A stretch of 64,000 nucleotides of DNA from Diphasiastrum complanatum. Lineage: Eukaryota > Streptophyta > Lycopodiopsida > Lycopodiales > Lycopodiaceae. Location of the stretch: assembly GCA_029204225.1 (NCBI GenBank), contig CM055103.1, forward strand, positions 4,560,276 through 4,624,275, given 5' to 3'. Below, in pieces: positions 11,639 to 22,998 of the stretch. The notes below the pieces were generated by a model that had not been told where the DNA came from, ran no database searches, and saw only the letters and a list, made by a program, of their open reading frames with translations. The position numbers and the translations under genes were made by a program. The stretch's first letter is position 1. The number at the start of each line of letters is the position of its first letter.

Positions 11639-14600
11639 CTCCCTCTTCAACATTGGATGCTAGTTTCAACATAGTCTTTGAGCACATTCCAAGATTAGAT
11701 CTATGCATTAAATATAGGTCCTTTCCCAATGGTTTGGTGAAGATATCAGCCACACACTCCTTTGAAGAGACATGTTGAAGCTCCACCTCTTTGGCAATGA
11801 CTTGATCTCTCACAAAATGGTGAGCAATCTCAATGTGCTTGCTCCTTGCATGAAAAACAGGATTGCTTGCCAAGCTTTGGGCTGAAAGGTTATCACAAAG
11901 TATGATTGGAGTCTTCTCTGGTTCCAGCAAGTGAAGATCCAATAACATCCTCTTGATCCAAAGAATCTCCTTGGTGCATGTTGTTAATGCCTTGTACTCG
12001 GCTTCGGTGGAAGATAGAGAGATAGTTGGTTGCTTCTTTGATAGCCATGAGACCACTCCATCTCCAAGATAGATTGCAAAGGCACTTGCTGACTTCCTAT
12101 CCATTTGATCACCTGCAAAATCTGAATCTGAAAATCCACAAAGGTTAGGTGTAGTACCTCCATACAAGATGCCAAAATCTCTAGATCCCGAGATGTATCT
12201 AAGTACTCTCTTTCCTAGCTTCCAATGAGCCTCACTAGGATCTTGCATAAATTGACTTAGTTTACCAACCACAAAGCTTAGATCAGGTCTTGTGATGGTT
12301 AACCATATAAGAGATCCTATTAGCTTTCTATAGAGAGTAATGTCCTTGAAGGATCTTTCATTACTTCTTGTAGTTAGCTTTACATTTGATTCCATAGGAG
12401 TAGAAACAACTTTACAATCTTCCATATGAAACCTTTTTAGAATAGAGTTAACATACTTTTCTTGACATATGAATGTAGATTTAGAAGTTCTAATAATCTC
12501 TATTCCTAAGATATAATGAAGTTTACCAAGATCTTGAATTTCAAACTCTCTTTTGAGTGCCATCTTGATTTCATCTATATCTAGATTGTTACCACCACTT
12601 AAGATAATGTCATCAACATAGATCAAAAGTAAAGTGATATCATTTTCATTCAATCTAAAGTAGAGAGAATGATCATACTCACTCATAACAAAGTTTTGAG
12701 AAAGTAAGAAGGAATTGAGCTTAGCATACCAACTCCTTGGTGCTTGCTTTAGCCCATACAAACTCTTTTGGAGATAGCACACATGATTAGGCTCATCATG
12801 TGAAACATAGCCCTCGGGTTGCTCCATGTAAATATCTTCTTCAAGATCACCATTCAAGAAGGCATTAGTAACATCCATTTGCCACATATCCCAATCATAA
12901 AGAGTTGCAAGAGAGATTAGGATTCGAATAGTTACCATCTTTGCCACGGGTGCAAAGGTCTCATCATAGTCAATACCATATTCTTGAGCATACCCCTTTG
13001 CCACCAACCTTGCCTTGTACTTGTTGATTGATCCATCTTGATTTGTCTTGATCTTGAAGATCCACTTACAACCAATTGCCTTCTTGTCCTTTGGAAGCTT
13101 TACCAACCTCCATGTGTTGCTTTTGATGAGTGCTTGATGCTCATGATCCATGGCTTGGATCCATTCCTTCTTTTGAATTGCTTCACCTACACAAGTTGGT
13201 TCATCAAAAGAGGTAAGAAAAGCAAGGTTAGAGTTGTCCACCACTTGCTTTCCTTTTTCATCATAGGTTAGCCTTGATGGCTTAGCCCTTTGCCTTTGAG
13301 TCTTCCTTGAAGTTTGCTTTGGAGTGGCATCTCCATCTTCATCCAAGACATCTTGCACATCATGATGATTAGTAGGCACATCAACATCAACATCAACAAC
13401 ATTGGAAACATTCTCTTCATGAAAGATGACATCCCTACTTATGACAACTTTCTTTGTAGAAGGAATGTACACTTTGTAAGCCTTGCTTACTTCACTATAG
13501 CCAACAAACACACCCTTCTTTGATGAAGGATCTTCTTTAGTTCTATCATCAAGTGTGATATTGACAAAACATGTACATCCAAAGATCCTACAATGCTTGA
13601 CACTCGGCCTTCTACCATAAAGAACCTCATGAGGAGTTTTACCATCCAAGGAAGCACTTGTCCATCTATTACATAGATAGTTAGCACATGCTAAAGATTC
13701 CCCCCAAAAAGACTTAGCAAGATTAGCATGTAGTCTCATTGCCTTGGCACATTCACAAAGGGTTCTATTCTTCCTCTCGGCCACTCCATTCTGTTGTGGA
13801 GTCCTAGGACTAGACATCTCCCTCTTAATCCCATGTGCTATACAAAAGTCTTTGAACCTATTTGAGGTGTATTCCCCTCCATTATCAGATCTTAAGCATT
13901 TGATCTTTGTATTGAATTGGTTTTCCATTTCATTCTTGAACTTGACAAATGCAGCAAACACTTCATCCTTACTTTTAAGAAGATAGATCCAAGTATACCT
14001 ACTAAAGTCATCAATGAAAGTTGCATACATCTTTGCCCCACCATTGCTAGTTGTACTAGAAGAATGAATATCAGAATGCACAAGTTGAAAAGCTTCTTTA
14101 GATCTAGAAGTAGATCTAGAATAAGCAAGTCTATGAGATTTGGACAAGGCACAATGTTCACAAACACTATTGTTTGCAACAAGACTTTTAGGGAGACCAA
14201 GAACAAGCTCTTTCTTTGCCATTACCTCCAAAGATTTGAAGTTGGGATGGCCCAACCTCTTGTGCCAAACTTCTTGGTTTGTCAATTGCTCCCTAGCCAT
14301 ACATCCTTCATGATTAGAGATCACACATGCATCAAGCTTGAAAAGTTTACCATGCCTCCTACCTTGAGCAATCAAGGATCCACATTTACTTATCAAACAT
14401 GCATCTCCAATGAACTCCACATCAAGTCCTTTGTCAATCATTTGACTTACACTAAGCAAATTCTTAGTGATTGAAGGAATGTACAAAACATTTTCAAGAT
14501 TTGCTTTCCTATTTGTTGAAAGGGAAATAGGAATAGTGCCTATGCCTTTGATGTCACATTGACCATCATTTGCAGTGTAGATGATGTTACCTTCTCCCTC

Positions 14601-15587
14601 ATAAGACAATAAGGATGTAAAGTATTCCTTATGTCTTGTCATGTGAGATGAGGCTCCACTATCAATCCACCAAGGATCATTATCATCTATGTTGGCTAAC
14701 AAACTTGAAGTCATAACAAGTGATTCACATGTGTTATGTTCTTCCTCATCTATTGTAAGATTTCCTTGCCTCTCTCCTTGCTCTCTTTTCTTCTTATAAC
14801 ATTCATTTGCAAAATGACCTTTTATCCCACAATAAAAGCACTTGAACTTTGACTTATTGTTCTTAGTAGAAGAGGAAGAGGAAGAGTGATCATCATGATC
14901 AAAGTTACCACCTTTGGACCATTTCCCTTTGCCTTTACCTTTGCCCTTGAATTTGCCTTTTGTGAAGAAAGCCTCTTCACCTCCACCTTGCAAGGATGCA
15001 CCATCAAGCTTTGATTGCAACCTATGTTCTTCAGCCAATAAGATTTCTTGCAAGTCAACCACACTTGGCAAGACTCTTTGAATGGCAAAACTTTGCACAA
15101 GGTTAGCATGTTCATTTAGCAAACCATTCAACATAACTTGGACTATTTCACCATCTTTTATGTTCTCATCAATGCATGCTAAATCATCACTTAGGGACTT
15201 AACTCTCAAGATAAATGCATGAGCACTTTCACCCTCTCTTTGCCTACTAGAAAATATTTGTCTCCTTAGGGTCAATACCCTAGATGTGGACTTTGATTCA
15301 AAGAGCTTCTTTAAGGCATTCCATGCCTCACTTGCACTTTGACACTTTCCAACTTCCTTGAGAAGTTCATTTGTAACATTCATTTTAATGATATGAAGAG
15401 CCCTTTTGGCCTTCTTATCAAACCTTTGTTGCTCTTGAAGTGTGAGAGGTCTCTCTTCAATTTCTGCAACTATGTCCATGAGTTCATTCAACTCAAGTAA
15501 GGACTCCATCCTCACTTTCCAAGTAGAGTAGTTTGATGAACTCAACCTTTCACTAGACTCTAGCATGATCCCACCATTGGAAGCCAT
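11634..15587 (-). CDS. gag-pol: Copia gag-pol polyprotein, intact, 1317 aa
   Basis: A single open frame encodes the whole Copia order. Gag occupies about 1-248, with the zinc knuckle CFYCGIKGHFANEC at about 249-262. Aspartic protease follows (WWIDSGASSHMT, about 305). Integrase has its zinc-binding part (WHKRLGHPNF to CEHCALSKSH, about 441-490) and the catalytic core with HSDIH, RSDNGGEY and NGVAERKNRTL. Reverse transcriptase starts near 840 (CKWIFKIKTNQDGSINKYKA) and has YVDD at about 990. RNase H has SLSSTEAEYKAL and CDNLSAQSLASNP (about 1170-1220). Every catalytic motif I looked for is present, and the length is normal for Copia. The ATG (MASNGGIMLESSERLSS) follows the leader. The stop TGA (11636-11634) lies inside the first bases of the 3' LTR. 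Confidence 0.97.
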   Translation of the reverse strand: MASNGGIMLESSERLSSSNYSTWKVRMESLLELNELMDIVAEIEERPLTLQEQQRFDKKAKRALHIIKMNVTNELLKEVGKCQSASEAWNALKKLFESKSTSRVLTLRRQIFSSRQREGESAHAFILRVKSLSDDLACIDENIKDGEIVQVMLNGLLNEHANLVQSFAIQRVLPSVVDLQEILLAEEHRLQSKLDGASLQGGGEEAFFTKGKFKGKGKGKGKWSKGGNFDHDDHSSSSSSTKNNKSKFKCFYCGIKGHFANECYKKKREQGERQGNLTIDEEEHNTCESLVMTSSLLANIDDNDPWWIDSGASSHMTRHKEYFTSLLSYEGEGNIIYTANDGQCDIKGIGTIPISLSTNRKANLENVLYIPSITKNLLSVSQMIDKGLDVEFIGDACLISKCGSLIAQGRRHGKLFKLDACVISNHEGCMAREQLTNQEVWHKRLGHPNFKSLEVMAKKELVLGLPKSLVANNSVCEHCALSKSHRLAYSRSTSRSKEAFQLVHSDIHSSSTTSNGGAKMYATFIDDFSRYTWIYLLKSKDEVFAAFVKFKNEMENQFNTKIKCLRSDNGGEYTSNRFKDFCIAHGIKREMSSPRTPQQNGVAERKNRTLCECAKAMRLHANLAKSFWGESLACANYLCNRWTSASLDGKTPHEVLYGRRPSVKHCRIFGCTCFVNITLDDRTKEDPSSKKGVFVGYSEVSKAYKVYIPSTKKVVISRDVIFHEENVSNVVDVDVDVPTNHHDVQDVLDEDGDATPKQTSRKTQRQRAKPSRLTYDEKGKQVVDNSNLAFLTSFDEPTCVGEAIQKKEWIQAMDHEHQALIKSNTWRLVKLPKDKKAIGCKWIFKIKTNQDGSINKYKARLVAKGYAQEYGIDYDETFAPVAKMVTIRILISLATLYDWDMWQMDVTNAFLNGDLEEDIYMEQPEGYVSHDEPNHVCYLQKSLYGLKQAPRSWYAKLNSFLLSQNFVMSEYDHSLYFRLNENDITLLLIYVDDIILSGGNNLDIDEIKMALKREFEIQDLGKLHYILGIEIIRTSKSTFICQEKYVNSILKRFHMEDCKVVSTPMESNVKLTTRSNERSFKDITLYRKLIGSLIWLTITRPDLSFVVGKLSQFMQDPSEAHWKLGKRVLRYISGSRDFGILYGGTTPNLCGFSDSDFAGDQMDRKSASAFAIYLGDGVVSWLSKKQPTISLSSTEAEYKALTTCTKEILWIKRMLLDLHLLEPEKTPIILCDNLSAQSLASNPVFHARSKHIEIAHHFVRDQVIAKEVELQHVSSKECVADIFTKPLGKDLYLMHRSNLGMCSKTMLKLASNVEEGV
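11639..11650 (-). other. Polypurine tract of element B
   Basis: Minus-strand TTGAAGAGGGAG abuts the 3' LTR and would prime plus-strand DNA synthesis. The polyprotein frame runs through it. Confidence 0.9.
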
Positions 15588-16747
15588 GATTCTAATGTTT
15601 TTTCAACTTTTAGGTTTTGTCCTAAAGCACTTAGCACTCACTTTTCTCTCAACAAATGATAGATAAAGAGATCTATGAAGATTTAGGACCCTAAAACACT
15701 TCTATCTTGAACCTAGATGGTTTCCAAGCATAGAAAGGAAGATTGAAACACATGCAACACTTTGCACACACTAAGAATGGATTACAAAATCAAACCAACC
15801 TGAACACACTCTTGCTTAAGCTCTCAAACTTTCCAGCAAGTGACCAAATCAAGTTATGGTGTGAAGAGTTACTTGCATTCTTAGAAAATACCCAAAACTA
15901 GGATGCCAAGATTACCTAGTAATGAACAAACTTGATCAACATATGATCAACACACTAAGATATTGATTCAACCTGTAAAACCACATGTAAACCACACTTC
16001 TAAAAGTTTATAAACTCCAGCAAGTGATAAATACAAGATTTAGAGGTGAATGAATGAGCACACTTAGTGAATCACAAGACTAGCTTCACTATCTTGTCAA
16101 ATCTTGGTGTTTAGATGTAGATCTAAGATCACTTCACATGAGAATGTTCCTCAACCTGTTAAGAACCTGAAAACACACTTGCATAATGGTTAACACCTTC
16201 CAGCAAATGCTCCAATCAAATTACATAAGGAGAGTTACTTACATGCTCAACAAAGTACACCAAAATTTATGCCAAAATTGATGACAATCTTTACAATATG
16301 CTCTTCACAATGGAGCTTACAATATGTTCACCCAAAAAAGGGGATCTTTCATCCAAATGGGAGCCTTGCTCAGCCTTTAGGAGAATTACAACTCACTCAA
16401 AAGAGCATTTGTCATCCACTTAAGGAGAAGTTTCATCCACTTAAGGAGAGTGTTCATCCAAGAATGGAGATTGTCAACAATAGGATTGAAAAGAACATTG
16501 TTAGTATTGAATATGCACAAGCCTCACAATCACAAATGATTAGGTGTTATGATCTGATCCAAAATAGTTTCTTTTCAGCCTCTGATCTTCAATAGACCTG
16601 AAATATGCTTTTGATCCACAAGTTCAACTCACAAAACAAAGGTTAGTAAGATTTGATCAACAAAGCAATGCAAAATCATGCTAGAACTTGATCAAACATC
16701 CAAATATCACCAAAAATGGAATACTTACTGTAAATAGAAGCCAACCA
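15588..16747 (-). other. Leader of element B with three diverged ~185-bp repeats
   Basis: Non-coding leader between primer site and gag. About 15690-16265 holds three diverged copies of a unit recognisable by the series AACCTG, CCAGCAA, GAGTTACTT (copies centred near 15800, 15975 and 16160). The plus strand carries a 108-codon frame at 16269-16595, also found in BX at 40556-40882 with one residue changed. That is explained by the near-identity of the two leaders and is not evidence of a gene. The leader is nearly identical to 39875-41034 and of equal length. Confidence 0.7.
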
Positions 16748-16759
16748 GCTCTGATACCA
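16748..16759 (-). other. Primer-binding site of element B (initiator tRNA-Met)
   Basis: Minus-strand TGGTATCAGAGC starts directly after the 5' LTR, the standard Copia primer site complementary to the 3' end of initiator tRNA-Met. Confidence 0.95.
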
Positions 16760-17414
16760 TGTGAAAAATACAGATCCTAAGTGGATCTAAACTCCAAGAT
16801 CATTGGCTTGAATGCTTGCACTCCAAACTACATAAGCTAGGAATTGGCAACACATTCTATGCTACCTAGAATGCAAAGAACTTGATCAAAAAGCATTTAT
16901 CACAAATGGAAACTTCCATAAACATCAAGTGCGGCCCAAAATAGCATTATACAGTCCATAATACATCAGCCTACCACTTTTGGAAAGCACCTAACATCAT
17001 ACACAATAGCTTGAAGACAATACACACAACAATGCTCTCAATGGAGGAAGAAACAATGACAATGATCTATTGATCTCAATGAAGCATACAAAAGGTTTCT
17101 CCAACCTGTTCTCCACGACTTCCCTACTATTTATGGATGAGGAAGATGACTCTCTCTCCTCTCTCTAGAAGGTACTTGACCCTAGATATTCCCTATATAG
17201 GAAAAATAGCTAAAAATGGCTTATATGACCAAAATACATCAAAATGGTCTCATTTTGAAGGGTATGAAGTTTGACACTTCATCATACTGAAAAAATACAG
17301 TAAATAAAAATATTGTGGCCTGGTTCACACGTGTGAAACTCCAGAACCAAAACTATTTACAATTTTAGCCAATTTAGGCCTCAAACTAGCTAGGAAATGT
17401 TGACAATTTTCACA
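16760..17414 (-). repeat. 5' LTR of element B
   Basis: 655 bp, the promoter-bearing copy. TATA-like CCATAAATAG is at 17136-17127 and the palindrome TTCACACGTGTGAA at 17324-17337. It is followed on the right by TGGAA (17415-17419), the second copy of the target duplication. Confidence 0.97.
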
Positions 17415-17419
17415 TGGAA

Positions 17420-20218
17420 TTCACTTCAAATCATTGTTAAATAAAGAAGAAAGGCAAAGTTATTGCTAAAGGCACTAGACTTGGAAAGCTTTACAAGTTA
17501 GATGCTTTTGTTGGCACCAATGTTGTGATGCTAGCCGAGGGGGACAAGTTGTCAAGTTTTGATCTTTGGCACAAAAGGCTTGGACACATCAATCCAAGTT
17601 CAATGGAGGATATGTGCAAGGAGGAGCATGCCTTAGGACTTCCAAATTCCTTAGCCAAGAAGAAAAAGGTTTGTGAAGTATGTGCACTATCCAAGGCACA
17701 TAAGAAGATTTTTTCAAGTTCTATCTCCAAAACATCTCATTTTCTTGAGCTAATTCATTCGAATGTTCACTTTGCTAGCACTAAGTCAAATGGTGGATCT
17801 TAAATGTTTCTAACATTCATAAATGACTTTTCAAGATATTGTTGGGTTTTCCTACTTTCTTCCAAGGATCAAGTATATGAAACCTTTGTCAAGTTCAAGA
17901 CTTTTGTTGAGAAGCATCACAATCAAGGCATAAAGATCTTTAGAAGTGATAATGGAGGAGAGTACATCTCCAATCAGTTTAAAGATATTTGTGAGGAAGA
18001 GGGAATCAAGAAGGAGCTATCTTGTCCCTACACACCTCAACAAAATGGGGTGGCCGAGAGGAGAAATAGAACATTATGTGAATGTTCTAAAGCCTTGAGA
18101 TTAGATGCATGCTTGCCAAAGCCATTTTGGGGTGAGTCACTTACTTGTGCCAACTATTTGATCAATAGAGTCTCATGTAGATCTATTGATAGTAAAACTC
18201 CTTATGAGGTTTTGTATGGAAGAAAGCCTAAACTTAAGCATTTGAAAGTCTTTGGATGCACCTGATATGTGCATGAACCTTTGGAGACAAGGAAAAAATA
18301 GGATCCATCATCAACAAAGGGGATCATGCTCAGGTATGGCAACTCAAGCAAGGGATACAAGGTATATCTTCCATCCTTGGATAAGTTTGTGGTGTCTAGA
18401 GATGTAATCTTTAATGAATACAAGATTACAAGATGCACAAGCTTGATGATGGCTCAACCATCTCAACAATCAAGAAGATAGTGGCCAAGAATCAAGATGA
18501 TCTTGATTTTGAGGAAGAGCCTAATGAGGAGCTTGAACCAATATCACACCTAGAAGATCATCAAGGGTAAGGATGGAGCCAACATGGCTCACATATCCAA
18601 GAAAGGGGCAGCAAGCCGAGGTTAATCCATCTACTTCCTTGCTCTCATGTCAAGATTTGATGAACCTTCAAGAGTAGAAGATGCTTTGAGTTAAGAAGAA
18701 TGGTACCAAGCTATGCTAGATGGGTATAATGCTTTGATGGATAATGGCACTTGGATCCTTGTTGATAGACCTTATAAGAATTTAATAGGATGTAAATGGG
18801 TGTTCAAACTCAAGCTAAATTCAGATGGAAGCATAATCAAACACAAGGCAAGATTAGTTTCCAAAGGATATGCTCAAGTGGAGGGCATAGATTATGTGGA
18901 GACATTTGCATCTGTGGCCAAGACGGTCAAAATAAGGTTAATCCTTGCTCTTGCCTCTCATTTTGGATGGATTATTTGTCAAATGGATGTGTCAAATGCA
19001 TTTCTTAATGGTTTCTTGGAAGAATACATCTTTATGGAGCAGCCCCAAGGATTCATCAAGCTCGGGTTGGAAGACAAGGTTTGCCATCTAAAAAGGAGCA
19101 TCTATGGCTTGAAGCAAGCCTCTAGCTCTTGGAATTCAAGACTACATGACTATCTTATTTCACTTGGTTTCTCTCAAAGTGAATATGATCCTAGTTTTTG
19201 TCTTAAGTTTTATGATCATAATATTGTACTCTTGTTAATCTATGTTGATGATATCATCCTTAGTGGTGATAGTATTGTTGGAATCAAGAAAGTCAAGATA
19301 GATCTTTCACTAGAGTTCAAGATGGTAGATCTAGGTGATATCCATTATGTTTTGGGCATAGAAGTCATTAGAGGGTCTGATTTTATCCTCATTTGTCAAA
19401 CAAACTATGCTCAAATTTTGATAAAAAGGTTTAAGATGCAAGATTGCAAGTATGTAGAAACTCCCATGGAGCAAGATGTAAAAGTGTCTAAAGAAGATGA
19501 TGAAAGATCCTTCATGGACATCACTTTGTATAGACAACTTATAAGCTCTTTAATGTGGATAGCTATTACTAGGCCTGATCTTACCTTTAGTGTATGTAGA
19601 TTGAGTCAACACATGCAAGATCCATTGAACATTCATTGGAAGAAAGCTAAAAAGATCTTGAGATACATCTCGGGTACACTAGACTTTCGTATTCTCTATG
19701 GAAGAGATGTAATCGACTTGCATGCCTACAGTGATTCAAATTTTGCAGGTGACAAGAGAGATAGGAGATCAACAAGTGCATATGCAACCTTCATAGGTGA
19801 TGGAGTAGTTTCTTGGCTATCAAAGAAGAAAGAAACAATCTCACTCTTTTCAACCGAGGCCGAGTACAAGGCACCTACTACAACAACCAAGGAAGTGTTT
19901 GGATCAAAAGATTATTGGTGGAGGTAAAGATTATGGATCCAAAGGATGTACCAATCATCCATAATGACAGCATTTCAGCTCAACATCTTGCAGCAAATCC
20001 AATCTTCCATGCAAGATCCAAACACATTGAGATTTGTCGTCACTTTGTTAGGGAAAAGGTTCAAGCAAAGGAGGTCTCTTTGGAACATGTACCAAGTAAT
20101 GAATGTGTGGCTCATGTGCTCACTAAACCTCTTAAAAGAGCAAAATTTGTAAAGTTAAGAACCTCTCTTGGAGTGATTAGTAGATCTATGTTATATCCAA
20201 ACTAGCTGTGAGGAGGAG
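17420..20218 (+). pseudogene. Copia A, right half: integrase, reverse transcriptase, RNase H, PPT
   Basis: The polyprotein interrupted at 10983 resumes here. It shows the GAG-pre-integrase region LWHKRLGHINPSSMEDMC and a CEVCALSKAH zinc part (17525-17720), integrase core with RSDNGGEYISNQF and NGVAERRNRTLCE (17940-18080), RT from 18780 (CKWVFKLKLNSDGSI), YVDD at about 19240, and RNase H (LFSTEAEYKAP about 19845, HARSKHIEICRHFVREKV about 20010) ending at 20205. Breaks include TAA at 17801, TGA at 18263, TAA at 18691 and a frame slip near 19900. The purine tract GCTGTGAGGAGGAG leads to the LTR at 20219. Confidence 0.92.
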
Positions 20219-20880
20219 TGTTAAAATTCACAACCTAGTTTGGACCATTTTTTGTCACATGCATTGTAATTGGCAAGATGGCCATGTAAATAGATGCCAC
20301 ACATGCCAAATAACATAGGATGATTTTCCAAAGTCTTATTCTACATCCTACATTGTAAAGGCACCTTTAAAATAAGGCCAAAGAGTGCTTAAATAGGGTA
20401 GAGATAAAATAGGGGCCAAAAATAGTATGTTTTACATTGTTTTTGGATCTCAAGATCAAGGACCCTAATTACGGTGGATCCAATGATCACTTAGGTTGGA
20501 TGTGAGGATTAGGTTATGAAAAGTACAGAGAAACCCTAAAATGCTCATATTCGAGCTTGAAATTTATATATATGTGATGGGATCTCCATCAATTTATGAG
20601 TAAAATATTGGTTTTCAATCTACCAATGTTGTTGGTGATCTAGATGTTTGATATTTGCTATTTGTGTTTAGTAATTTGGCTTTGTGAGATTGATTTGGAA
20701 GTTTAGGTACTGTACTCTACCCGTGGTAGTCCGTACTTTCACAAGTGTGAAGGGAATTGCATGAATTTGAGCTTACAAGTGGAGTTCAAGCCAAGGTGAA
20801 GCTAGGAAACACTAAATTGGTTGGTGTTTTAGCTATAGGATCTCAATTGGATCCATTCAAGGTGCTTCCTCCATAATTTC
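20219..20880 (+). repeat. 3' LTR of Copia A (right end approximate)
   Basis: Starts TGTTAAAATTCACAACC at 20219 right after the polypurine tract. It shares ATTGTTTTTGGATCTCAAGATC (20437-20457 region) and following text with the minus-strand LTR piece at 49400-49782, so both belong to one family. The palindrome-like TTCACAAGTGTGAA is at 20738-20751. The 5' LTR is not in the window, so the end cannot be fixed. Confidence 0.65.
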
Positions 20881-21229
20881 AAAGGTTTATTAGAGTCTAA
20901 TTGCTGCATTTTTAATAGTTATTAGTGTAAGAAATTATCATGGAAAATGAAAAATGTGATCTTCATAACACTAACATTGTTTTTCTAAGTCGAAGATTAA
21001 TAGAGGCCTACAATAAGATGAAAATGTAAGAAGAAAGTGTAGATTCTAAGTAATAGCACTATAGCACAATCCAATGAAAAGAAACATTTGAAACAATAAA
21101 ATCAAAGATTGCAATCCAATGTTAGACTACCACTTATTTGCTATAATTGTACAATCATATTTCCTCATAGAGTAGAAATAGCAATTGTTGTCAATCATCC
21201 AATAGATTGAATTCAAAAATTGTAAATAA

Positions 21230-21291
<62 letters not shown>

Positions 21292-21849
21292 CTTTTGATG
21301 TCTTTTATGAATTTGAGAATTTATTAGACTATACATTTAGAAGATTTTATAAAAGTAAGCACCCAAAAATGATCTTGTTAATGTCCCTAAGTTCTCAATA
21401 TAGGTAGTTATCAAACAAGATGATTCTAAATCTTGCTATGTTAGTTATTTCTTTCATAGTTAAATTTCTCCATATGTGGTGTACGCCTTTAAAAAATGCC
21501 TCGTTTTTTAAATACCCTTAGATACAACTAGACATCACCACAATTATTGTGAGAATTGGCCAAAATTTGGCAAATCTAGCTTGATCAAAACCATGTGAAT
21601 TGTATGTAGGTGGGTCCCACATGTGTGAGTCCATGTTTCCACATGTGTAGGCTACCCTGGATAGGTTAGATATCATTCATAGGGTTAGTTAGGTTTGTTT
21701 GGTCATAGTTCCTAGATTATAGGACCAAATTCCTTGAATCATGGAGGTAGATAACGAACCTAGCCACCACTTGGCAAAACTCTAGGGTTAGGTAAGATTG
21801 ACAAATTAGGGCAAAAATGGTCAATCATCTTCCTTATTACATGTTGGAT
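20881..21849. other. No gene; LTR-like AT-rich sequence around a microsatellite
   Basis: No coding region was recognised. 21590-21660 contains CCACATGTGTGAG and CCACATGTGTAGG words like those in the LTRs elsewhere in the window, so an unrecognised LTR fragment is possible. Confidence 0.4.
21231..21290. repeat. (CA)30 microsatellite
   Basis: Sixty uninterrupted bases of CA. Open frames across it on both strands are artefacts. Confidence 0.98.
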
Positions 21850-22484
21850 TTTCACCTAACTTGAGGTGGGGAAGAGATTTTGTACATACTATTTACCATT
21901 CCATAGTAATGCCTTAGAAGTTTTGAGAGAAAATTGGCAATCTTGACATCTTCACTACGATTCTTGTATTTTTTATGATCCAAATGATAAAAATCATGTT
22001 GATCTGAGCGAAAGCGATGCATCCAAACACTCAAATACATTTGAGTGATGGTTTCGATCATGTCCACACCTCAAAAGGTGTCTTCCATTCAGGGCTTTGG
22101 TGATGGATCGATTCTGCAAATAGGCAGCTGTAGTAATAGCTTCTGCTCAGAATTTCTTTGGAAGAGAGGCATGGGCCAACATGCTCTTGGCACTTTCAAT
22201 GAGTGTCCGATTCTTTCGTTCAGCTACACCATTGAACTGAGCTGGGTAGTTGGTTGTAAATTGTTGATGTATCCCATTGGCCTTGCAAAACTCCTTGAAT
22301 TTTGTGGAGATATACTCTCCCCCTCCATCTGTCCGTAGAGACTTGATCTTCCTCTGGGTCTGGTTTTCCGCAAATGCCTTGAACTGCTTGAAGAACTTAA
22401 ACGCTTCGGATTTCTTCTTAATAAAATAGGTAACAGTCCTTCGAAAGAAGTCATCGATGAAGGTTAGGAAATAGAGAGCTCCCC
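21850..22484 (-). pseudogene. Copia integrase fragment
   Basis: Minus-strand frames, shifted several times, read GGALYFLTFIDDFFR, then sequence resembling RTDGGGEYIS, FNGVAERKNRTLIESAKSM and PKKFWAEAITTAAYLQNRS, the Copia integrase core in normal order. Nothing of protease or RT adjoins. At 22484 it is joined head-on to a plus-strand RT scrap. Confidence 0.8.
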
Positions 22485-22998
22485 CTTGGTCAACTTCACT
22501 TCATATTGGGCATAGAAGTACTTAGAGGTTAATATTTCATTTGTCATGTGCCAAATCTAAGCTAATACCAATTACAATGGAAGTAAAGCTAATAGCAAGA
22601 GAAATGCAAAGCATCCAAGATAGCATGTCCATAGAAAGCTAGGAACACAAGGATCTCCATAGAATCTTATTAGGAATGAAAGAAAGAGTGCAAAGCAATG
22701 GAAAATGAGCATGGATTCATGTAGATAAGGCACGTGAGACCTAGCAATGGAAGTTTCATAGCTTACATTCACAAGGAAAAAGCAAGAAGCTCTCACCCGC
22801 AAATGAGCCAAAAGATCCAAAAGTTGATGTCTCTTGCCTAGTTATAGACAATGCTCTCACTTAACTAAACATGACTATCTTTAGGGATTGTTAGCCCTTG
22901 TTAAGTATTATTTAGGCTAATTTTGGCCCTTATTGGCCTATTATCCTTATTAATTACTTTGAAAGGCCTAAAGAGAGAACCACCTTGTTCTTAAGGCT
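22485..22998. repeat. Dispersed ~470-bp repeat joined to a Copia RT scrap (copy 1)
   Basis: 22485-22528 encodes LGQLHFILGIEVLRG on the plus strand, a conserved Copia RT segment. It is followed by ~470 bp that is non-coding apart from a chance hydrophobic frame. The same RT-repeat junction and repeat occur in opposite orientation at 50462-50985. Short near-repeats of GCTAATA lie near both ends. Confidence 0.7.

Larger units (their letters stand above)
10984..17414 (-). mobile_element. Complete young Ty1/Copia retrotransposon B (autonomous-looking)
   Basis: A 6431-bp element bounded by TGGAA target duplications, with 655-bp LTRs that differ at about three positions, a primer site complementary to initiator tRNA-Met, a polypurine tract, a 1172-bp leader and one uninterrupted 1317-codon gag-pol frame. 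All parts needed for autonomous transposition are visible. The near-identity of the LTRs indicates a recent insertion. It sits inside the older Copia A and is opposite to it in strand. It is the closest visible relative, and a possible enzyme donor, of element BX at 36122-41693. Confidence 0.97.

Noticed and set aside
13917-14474. 185-codon plus-strand frame
   Set aside because: Shadow on the opposite strand of the integrase-coding part of element B.
16269-16595. 108-codon frame also present at 40556-40882 with one residue changed
   Set aside because: It is antisense in the leader of B and BX. Its conservation is explained by the near-identity of the whole leader.
21127-21407. Frames rich in His-Thr or Cys-Val
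   Set aside because: Translation of the (CA)30 microsatellite.
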